Shown here: positions 59,724 to 64,000 of the stretch, one piece after another
Numbering within the stretch: position 1 is the first letter of the stretch
How the letters are laid out: every line of letters begins with the position of its first letter
From: an uncultured Veillonellaceae bacterium
Lineage (GTDB): Bacteria > Bacillota > Negativicutes > Selenomonadales > Selenomonadaceae
Assembly: GCA_900314825.1 (NCBI GenBank)
Contig: OMWS01000011.1
Span: 18,434-82,433 of the forward strand
Reading direction: 5' to 3'
Length of the DNA stretch: 64,000 nt
Notes under the pieces: model-generated
What the model was told of the DNA's origin: nothing
Database searches by the model: none
The model's input: the letters and a program-made list of their open reading frames with translations, nothing else
Position numbers and translations under genes: made by a program

Positions 59724-60176
59724 TTACCCGTGCAGCACGTGGTCGAGGCCTTGCTGCATGAGCGTGACGACGTGATCGTCGTCGAGGGAGTAGAACGCTT
59801 CTTTGCCTTCTTTGCGGTATTTCACGAGGCGCGCACCCCGGAGGACGCGGAGCTGGTGCGAGATGGCGGACTGGCCCATGCCGAGCGCTTCGGCGATGTC
59901 GCAGACACAGAGCTCTTCCTTGTGTGCGAGGAGCGACAAGAGCTTGATGCGCGTGCGGTCGCCGAGGACTTTGAAGACTTCCGCGAGGCGCAGGCTTGTC
60001 TCGTCGTCTGCTTCGTGCAGGCGCGCGAGCTCGAGCGCCCGCGGATGCGTTTTCCGAATTTCGCAGACATCATCATCGCATGCCGCGCAATGTTCATCGC
60101 AACGCGCATTTTCGCCGGTTGCACGTTCAACGGCGTCCATACTCTGTGCGGTTGTCTCTGGCGTGGGTCGTGTCAT
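59724..60176 (-). CDS. ArsR/SmtB-family metal-responsive regulator
   Basis: A 150-residue winged-helix repressor. The central HTH is ELCVCDIAEALGMGQSAISHQLRVLRGARLVKYRKEGK, with the CVC metal motif of ArsR/CadC proteins. The C-terminal helix DDDHVVTLMQQGLDHVLHG carries the Asp/His alpha-5 zinc-site pattern of SmtB. The N-terminus has an unusual Cys/His cluster (CDEHCAACDDDVC, about 26-38) that could add a thiolate site as in CadC. Its ATG overlaps the mupG stop (ATGA). The target is unknown; no metal pump gene is in view. Confidence 0.88.
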   Translation of the reverse strand: MTRPTPETTAQSMDAVERATGENARCDEHCAACDDDVCEIRKTHPRALELARLHEADDETSLRLAEVFKVLGDRTRIKLLSLLAHKEELCVCDIAEALGMGQSAISHQLRVLRGARLVKYRKEGKEAFYSLDDDHVVTLMQQGLDHVLHG

Positions 60177-61378
60177 GAAGCGGGTTCCTCTCGTGTTTCT
60201 TTCGTCGATTCGTCAGCGCCGGGCGCGTTCGCTTTCGGAATGTCTTCGCTTTCGGAATCGTTGCCCTCTATTATATCATGTTTGCTCGCGATTGCGCTAC
60301 GGAGGACGAAGGAAAATTTGCGGCCGGGCGTGATGCAGCCGAGGAGCGGCAAATCTTCGGGCACGATGCGCGCACAGACATTGACGCGCGGGTCGGCGGG
60401 CAGCGAACGCTTCATGATGTCGAGCTCGCCCATGTAGCGGCCGGCCGTCTTGTTGTCGATTGTGATCGTGCCGCGCGTGCGCTCGGCGGCCTGCGCGGGC
60501 GCGATGGTCGTGTGCGCCTGGGCGATGAAGATGCGGCTTTCCTGTGCGCGCACGGCGTCGCGGGCGGCGTCGACGCGGGATGTGAACGTGTGCGACAGCA
60601 GCTTGCGTACCGCAGGCTCATCCGTCAGGAGTTCGGCTTCGAGCGTGACGCAATTGTCCAGGAGCGCACCGAGCGCCTCGATCTCCGCGTCCGTCGGCAG
60701 GCTGTCGGCGAGGATGACGGAGTCGATGCCGAGCGCGACGAGATGGCGGGCGGCGTGCGAGGGGTTCATCTTGCGATGCGCTTCGAGCGTCGGCAGGCCT
60801 TCGCCGTACGGGCTCCTGCGGCGGCCGTCCTGCGTCGTGACGAAGGCGCCGACGCGGATGCCGAGCTGGTGGAGCGGCGCGTTCCGTTTGACGAGCAGCG
60901 ACTCGCTGAGCCCCGTGCCGACGCGCGGGTAGAAGTTGTGCATGGCGTCGATGCGTGAGAAGTCCGCCTTCGCGTCAGCAAGCTCGCGCAGGAGCTTTGG
61001 CGTCAGCGTCGAGGCGTTGAGCTGCACGCGGATGTTTTGGTTGTTATGGCTGATGCGTGCGATTTCGGCCGGTGAAAAACCGTAGTCCATGCGCACCGTC
61101 GTGATGCCGAGCATGCGGAATTTCGACGGCGTGAACGTCTTGAGGCCGAGGACGTCGAGCGTCTGCGGACTCACGTCGGAGATGACTTCCATGGCATGCG
61201 CACGAGCAGCAGAGAGCAGCGTGCCGATGTCGTTCTTCAGCGCGCGATGGTCGCTCTCCGGGATGTGCATGGACGTGAAGACGCGCGTGATGCCGGCGGC
61301 CGCAGCGAAGTCGATGAGTTTGAGGTTTTCTTCGACCGTATTGTCGAGACCGGGATAGATGGCGATGCCATTGTTCAA
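60173..61378 (-). CDS. mupG: 6-phospho-N-acetylmuramidase MupG (DUF871)
   Basis: A 401-residue TIM-barrel protein of the MupG/DUF871 family, which hydrolyses MurNAc-6-phosphate-GlcNAc in the cytosol during wall recycling. Landmarks are GIAIYPGLDNTVEENLKLIDFAAAAGITRVFTSMHIPE, VRMDYGFSPAEIARIS, NFYPRVGTGLSE and ITIDNKTAGRYMGELDIMKRSLPADPRVNV. The TTG at 61378 is preferred: AAAGGG lies about 9 bases before it and it begins just after the murP stop, whereas an ATG at 61420 overlaps murP by 38 bp with a poor ribosome site. It follows murP and precedes arsR. An acidic tail of about 30 residues is extra. Confidence 0.83.
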   Translation of the reverse strand: MNNGIAIYPGLDNTVEENLKLIDFAAAAGITRVFTSMHIPESDHRALKNDIGTLLSAARAHAMEVISDVSPQTLDVLGLKTFTPSKFRMLGITTVRMDYGFSPAEIARISHNNQNIRVQLNASTLTPKLLRELADAKADFSRIDAMHNFYPRVGTGLSESLLVKRNAPLHQLGIRVGAFVTTQDGRRRSPYGEGLPTLEAHRKMNPSHAARHLVALGIDSVILADSLPTDAEIEALGALLDNCVTLEAELLTDEPAVRKLLSHTFTSRVDAARDAVRAQESRIFIAQAHTTIAPAQAAERTRGTITIDNKTAGRYMGELDIMKRSLPADPRVNVCARIVPEDLPLLGCITPGRKFSFVLRSAIASKHDIIEGNDSESEDIPKANAPGADESTKETREEPAS

Positions 61379-61382
61379 AAAA

Positions 61383-62819
61383 TCAGGCCCTTTCTGGGTG
61401 TTCCGAGTTCGGTTGTTCATCTACTGGGTCATCGAAACCGATGACGAGCGTCGCGACGAAGCCGCCGACGTAGGCGCAGACGAGGCCGAGAAGATAGATG
61501 GGGATATTGTCCGTCGCCGCTGCGAGCGGCAGGCCACTGATGCCGAGCGTCGCGGCGCCGATGCCAAACGCTGCTTGCACGGCACCACCGCATGCGCCGC
61601 CGATGCAAGCGCCGATGAAAGGTTTGCCGAGCGGCAGCGTGACGCCATAGATGAGTGGCTCGCCGATGCCAAGCATGCCGACAGGGAGCGCGGACGCGAT
61701 GATTTTTTTGAGGCGCATGTTTTTCGTGCGGAGATACACGGCGAAGCTCGCGCCGACTTGGCCGCCGCCTGCCATGGCGAGCACGGGCAGGAGAATCGTC
61801 ACGCCGTAGCGCGCGAGGAGCTCGGCGTGGATCGGCGTGAGCGTCTGGTGGATGCCAAGCATGACCATCGGCAGAAACGTGCCGCCGAGAATCGCGCCTG
61901 TCAGCGCGCCGCCTGAGGTAATCGCGCCCGTGGCGGTGTTGCCGATGAGATCGGAGAGGAAACCGCCAAGCGGTTGCAACACGAGGAGCGCGACCGTGCC
62001 CGAGACGAGAAAGGTCACAAGCGGCGTGACGAACAGGCTCAGCGCTTCCGGCACGCAGCGCCGCAGACGTTTTTCAACCCAGCTCGCGAGAATCGCGACG
62101 AGCAGCACGGAGATGATGCCGCCGCGCCCCGGCACGAATGTCTTGTCAAAAATGTGGACGTTTGCAAGGTTCGGATGTGCGAGCAGCGCGCCGAGGATGG
62201 CGCCGAGCACGGGCGTGCCGCCGAATTCTTCCATTGCGTTGCGGCCGACGAGGATGTTCAGTCCCCAGAAGACCGTCGAGCCGGCGATGGCAAGCAGCTG
62301 GAACGCGGGACCCGTTGTCACATCCGGCAAGCCCTTTGCCACAACATTCAAACAGCCATTGATCAGGCCGCAAGCGATGAAGCCAGGGATGAGCGGGATG
62401 AAGATGCTCGCGATGCGGCGGAAGAAGAGCTTCACGGGCGTCGCATTCTTCGCACGAATTTTCGCGTGCAGCGCCTCGCCGTCGCCGATCTGCGGGCGGT
62501 CGTTTGCTGGTTCGCTGGGACGATCGGGGGTGCTTGTGGTGGCGCCGTTTTGCGCAGCAAGCAGTTCGTTGAACGCTACCGCGACATTCGCCGCCTTGCC
62601 AGGGCCGAGGATGACTTGGAGCTCCGTGCCATCAGGATTCGTGCCGAGCACGCCAGAGAGTTTCGCGATGTCGCTTTCAAGCCCGTCAGGAATTCCAGCC
62701 GCGTCGAACGCGAGGCGCAGGCGCGTCATGCAATTATATGCGCGCTCGAGATGCACGAGGCCGTCATGCGCTTGGAGCGCGGCGAGCACGTCTTGTGCGA
62801 GTCGTTCGTTATCGGTCAT
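61383..62819 (-). CDS. murP: PTS N-acetylmuramic acid EIIBC component MurP
   Basis: A 478-residue fused permease. The EIIB domain (1 to about 90) has the active Cys30 in AYNCMTRLRL and GVLGTNPDGTELQVILGPGKAANVA. A short linker leads to EIIC (about 125-470) with helices and LPVGMLGIGEPLIYGVTLPLGKPF. No EIIA domain is fused, as in MurP, which borrows EIIA-Glc. It imports MurNAc or MurNAc-GlcNAc as the 6-phosphate. The ATG at 62819 follows GGAGG and overlaps murQ by 11 bp. Confidence 0.88.
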   Translation of the reverse strand: MTDNERLAQDVLAALQAHDGLVHLERAYNCMTRLRLAFDAAGIPDGLESDIAKLSGVLGTNPDGTELQVILGPGKAANVAVAFNELLAAQNGATTSTPDRPSEPANDRPQIGDGEALHAKIRAKNATPVKLFFRRIASIFIPLIPGFIACGLINGCLNVVAKGLPDVTTGPAFQLLAIAGSTVFWGLNILVGRNAMEEFGGTPVLGAILGALLAHPNLANVHIFDKTFVPGRGGIISVLLVAILASWVEKRLRRCVPEALSLFVTPLVTFLVSGTVALLVLQPLGGFLSDLIGNTATGAITSGGALTGAILGGTFLPMVMLGIHQTLTPIHAELLARYGVTILLPVLAMAGGGQVGASFAVYLRTKNMRLKKIIASALPVGMLGIGEPLIYGVTLPLGKPFIGACIGGACGGAVQAAFGIGAATLGISGLPLAAATDNIPIYLLGLVCAYVGGFVATLVIGFDDPVDEQPNSEHPERA

Positions 62820-63783
62820 GCGCGTCGCCTCCGTGCGCAGCAGACGTGGTACCTTCTTTCGTGGCGGGGGTCCCGCTTGTTTCCGCAGCCTCTTCCGTAA
62901 TCGCAGGACGCAGGCGACCGTCGTTTTCCGCGAGCAGCGCTTCGCAATCTGCGATGGACTTGTCTGTCAGTACATGGAGGATGGCGACCTTCGCACGGCC
63001 ATCCGCAAGCGTGAGTGCTTCCTCCGCTGCCTCGCGGCTGCACTCTGCGACGTCCATGACGATGCGCGTCGCGCGCTCTGTGAGCTTCGCGTTCGAAGCT
63101 TTGACGTCGACCATGAGGTTGCCGTACGTCTTGCCGAGCTTCACCATCGCGCCCGTCGAGAGCATGTTTAGCACGAGCTTCTGCGCCGTGCCGGCTTTCA
63201 TGCGCGTCGAGCCCGTGATGACCTCGGGGCCGACGAGCGGCAGGAGCGCGATGTCGGCAATCTTCGCGATGGCGGCCGGCCGCGTGCAGGCGAGCGCGAT
63301 CGTCGTCGCGCCGAGCGATTTCGCGTATTCGAGCGCGCCGATGACGTACGGCGTGCGGCCGGAGGCCGCGATGCCGACGACGATGTCTTTTTTCGAAAAA
63401 TGGTACGCCTGGAGGTCGGCCGCACCGAGCGCGGGATCGTCTTCTGCGCCTTCTTTCGCCTTGAAAATGGCAGGCGTGCCGCCGGCGATGAGCCCGATGA
63501 TCTGCTCAGGGTCCGTGCGGTACGTCGGCGGACATTCGACGGCGTCGAGGATGCCGAGCCGCCCGGACGTGCCAGCGCCGATGTAGAAGAGCCGGCCGCC
63601 CTCTGCGAGCACAGCAGCGATGGCGTCGACGGCTTTGGCCACGTGCGGCAGGATGCGCCCGACGGCGAACGGCACGAGGCCGTCCTCGTCATTGATGACG
63701 CGAAGCATTTGGAGCGTTGGCAGTTCATCGATGTTCTGCGTGCGCGGATTGCGCTGCTCCGTCGCGAGTTTTGAAAGTTCCAT
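62809..63783 (-). CDS. murQ: N-acetylmuramic acid-6-phosphate etherase MurQ
   Basis: A 324-residue SIS-domain lyase that removes lactate from MurNAc 6-phosphate to give GlcNAc 6-phosphate. LATEQRNPRTQNID, FYIGAGTSGRLGILDAVECPPTYRT (phosphate loop and catalytic glutamate), GIAASGRTPYVIGALEYAKSLGA and TGSTRMKAGTAQKLVLNMLST are MurQ signatures. The ATG at 63783 follows AGAAGGATG. It is the first gene of murQ-murP-mupG-arsR. The C-terminal 25 residues (Thr/Ala/Gly/Glu-rich) are extra and low in complexity. Confidence 0.95.
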   Translation of the reverse strand: MELSKLATEQRNPRTQNIDELPTLQMLRVINDEDGLVPFAVGRILPHVAKAVDAIAAVLAEGGRLFYIGAGTSGRLGILDAVECPPTYRTDPEQIIGLIAGGTPAIFKAKEGAEDDPALGAADLQAYHFSKKDIVVGIAASGRTPYVIGALEYAKSLGATTIALACTRPAAIAKIADIALLPLVGPEVITGSTRMKAGTAQKLVLNMLSTGAMVKLGKTYGNLMVDVKASNAKLTERATRIVMDVAECSREAAEEALTLADGRAKVAILHVLTDKSIADCEALLAENDGRLRPAITEEAAETSGTPATKEGTTSAAHGGDAHDR

Positions 63784-63838
63784 CTATATCTCATCCTTCT
63801 GATTTTTCTTGTTGCGTCCGACCGTACGGAATACCATT

Positions 63839-63844
63839 AGTATA
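63839..63844 (-). promoter_or_regulatory. murQ -10 element
   Basis: TATACT on the minus strand, about 55 bp before the murQ start; no clear -35. The remaining sequence to 64000 shows no gene; a TATATT-like box near 63972 may begin the next rightward unit. Confidence 0.4.
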
Positions 63845-64000
63845 GCACACTTTTCTGAAAACAGCGACGAAGAACCGATATCCGCGTTACGAACTTCAAT
63901 TGAGAGGCTGGGCTCGAACACACTAAGATGAAAAAATACAAAAATAATGGACACTGCGCAAGGTTTGTGGTATATTGTTAGACAAGTGAAACAATGGAAA

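Overview
The window reads as chromosomal DNA of a GC-rich diderm Firmicute of the Negativicutes, near Selenomonas or Mitsuokella. The main evidence is a porin at 13110-14504 with a signal peptide, one S-layer-homology domain, a coiled linker and a beta-barrel ending in phenylalanine, the OmpM type of that class. Firmicute-type genes such as lacABFGE and long-form hpf sit beside genes of respiratory anaerobes such as narG, narK and two NDH-2. No rRNA, tRNA, CRISPR array, prophage or transposase gene was seen.

Layout. 1-3933: nitrate respiration, with narG (cut by the window edge) behind an Fnr-like regulator and a divergent narK. 4225-7736: a methyltransferase, NDH-2 and lysA. 7832-19783: a lactose/beta-galactan locus, with lacAB, lacFG, lacE, an OmpM-like porin, a secreted GH53 galactanase, a class II tagatose-bisphosphate aldolase, lacC and an RpiR regulator. 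Three promoters here share one operator at the same position. 19902-31862: topB, a DEAD-box helicase, a CNNM/CorC protein, an ABC-F ATPase, a eukaryote-type hexokinase, rpoN and a hemerythrin/PAS protein.

32203-44208, all on the minus strand: a sulfur assimilation array. It encodes sulfate uptake (binding protein, CysT, CysW, CysA), ATP sulfurylase (CysDN), an AprBA-type APS reductase, a siroheme sulfite reductase, a TusA-like protein, and a ubiquitin-like sulfur carrier with its E1-like activase and a JAMM protease. The carrier ends GGGAR, so its Gly-Gly tail is masked. This points to protein-thiocarboxylate sulfur delivery of the kind known for Wolinella HcyS/HcyD/HcyF, with sulfate as the source.

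44209-56652: a second NDH-2 under a promoter flanked by two Rex-like palindromes, an amino-acid-binding lipoprotein, a DUF4143 ATPase, and a PucR-controlled cluster (aminotransferase, hydroxyacid dehydrogenase, M20 peptidase, DDAH/ADI-type hydrolase, polar amino-acid ABC transporter) behind an attenuator-like leader. 56713-59504: cold-shock protein, Hpf, a TSUP transporter and an NlpC/P60 hydrolase. 59724-63783: a murQ-murP-mupG-arsR operon for MurNAc-peptide recycling.

At least sixteen intergenic sites carry composite palindromic repeats of 50-270 bp. Their outer arms are conserved inverted repeats, while their cores are different hairpins, one pair showing compensatory base changes. Most long antisense reading frames in the window are artefacts of the GC-rich coding strands and are not listed.
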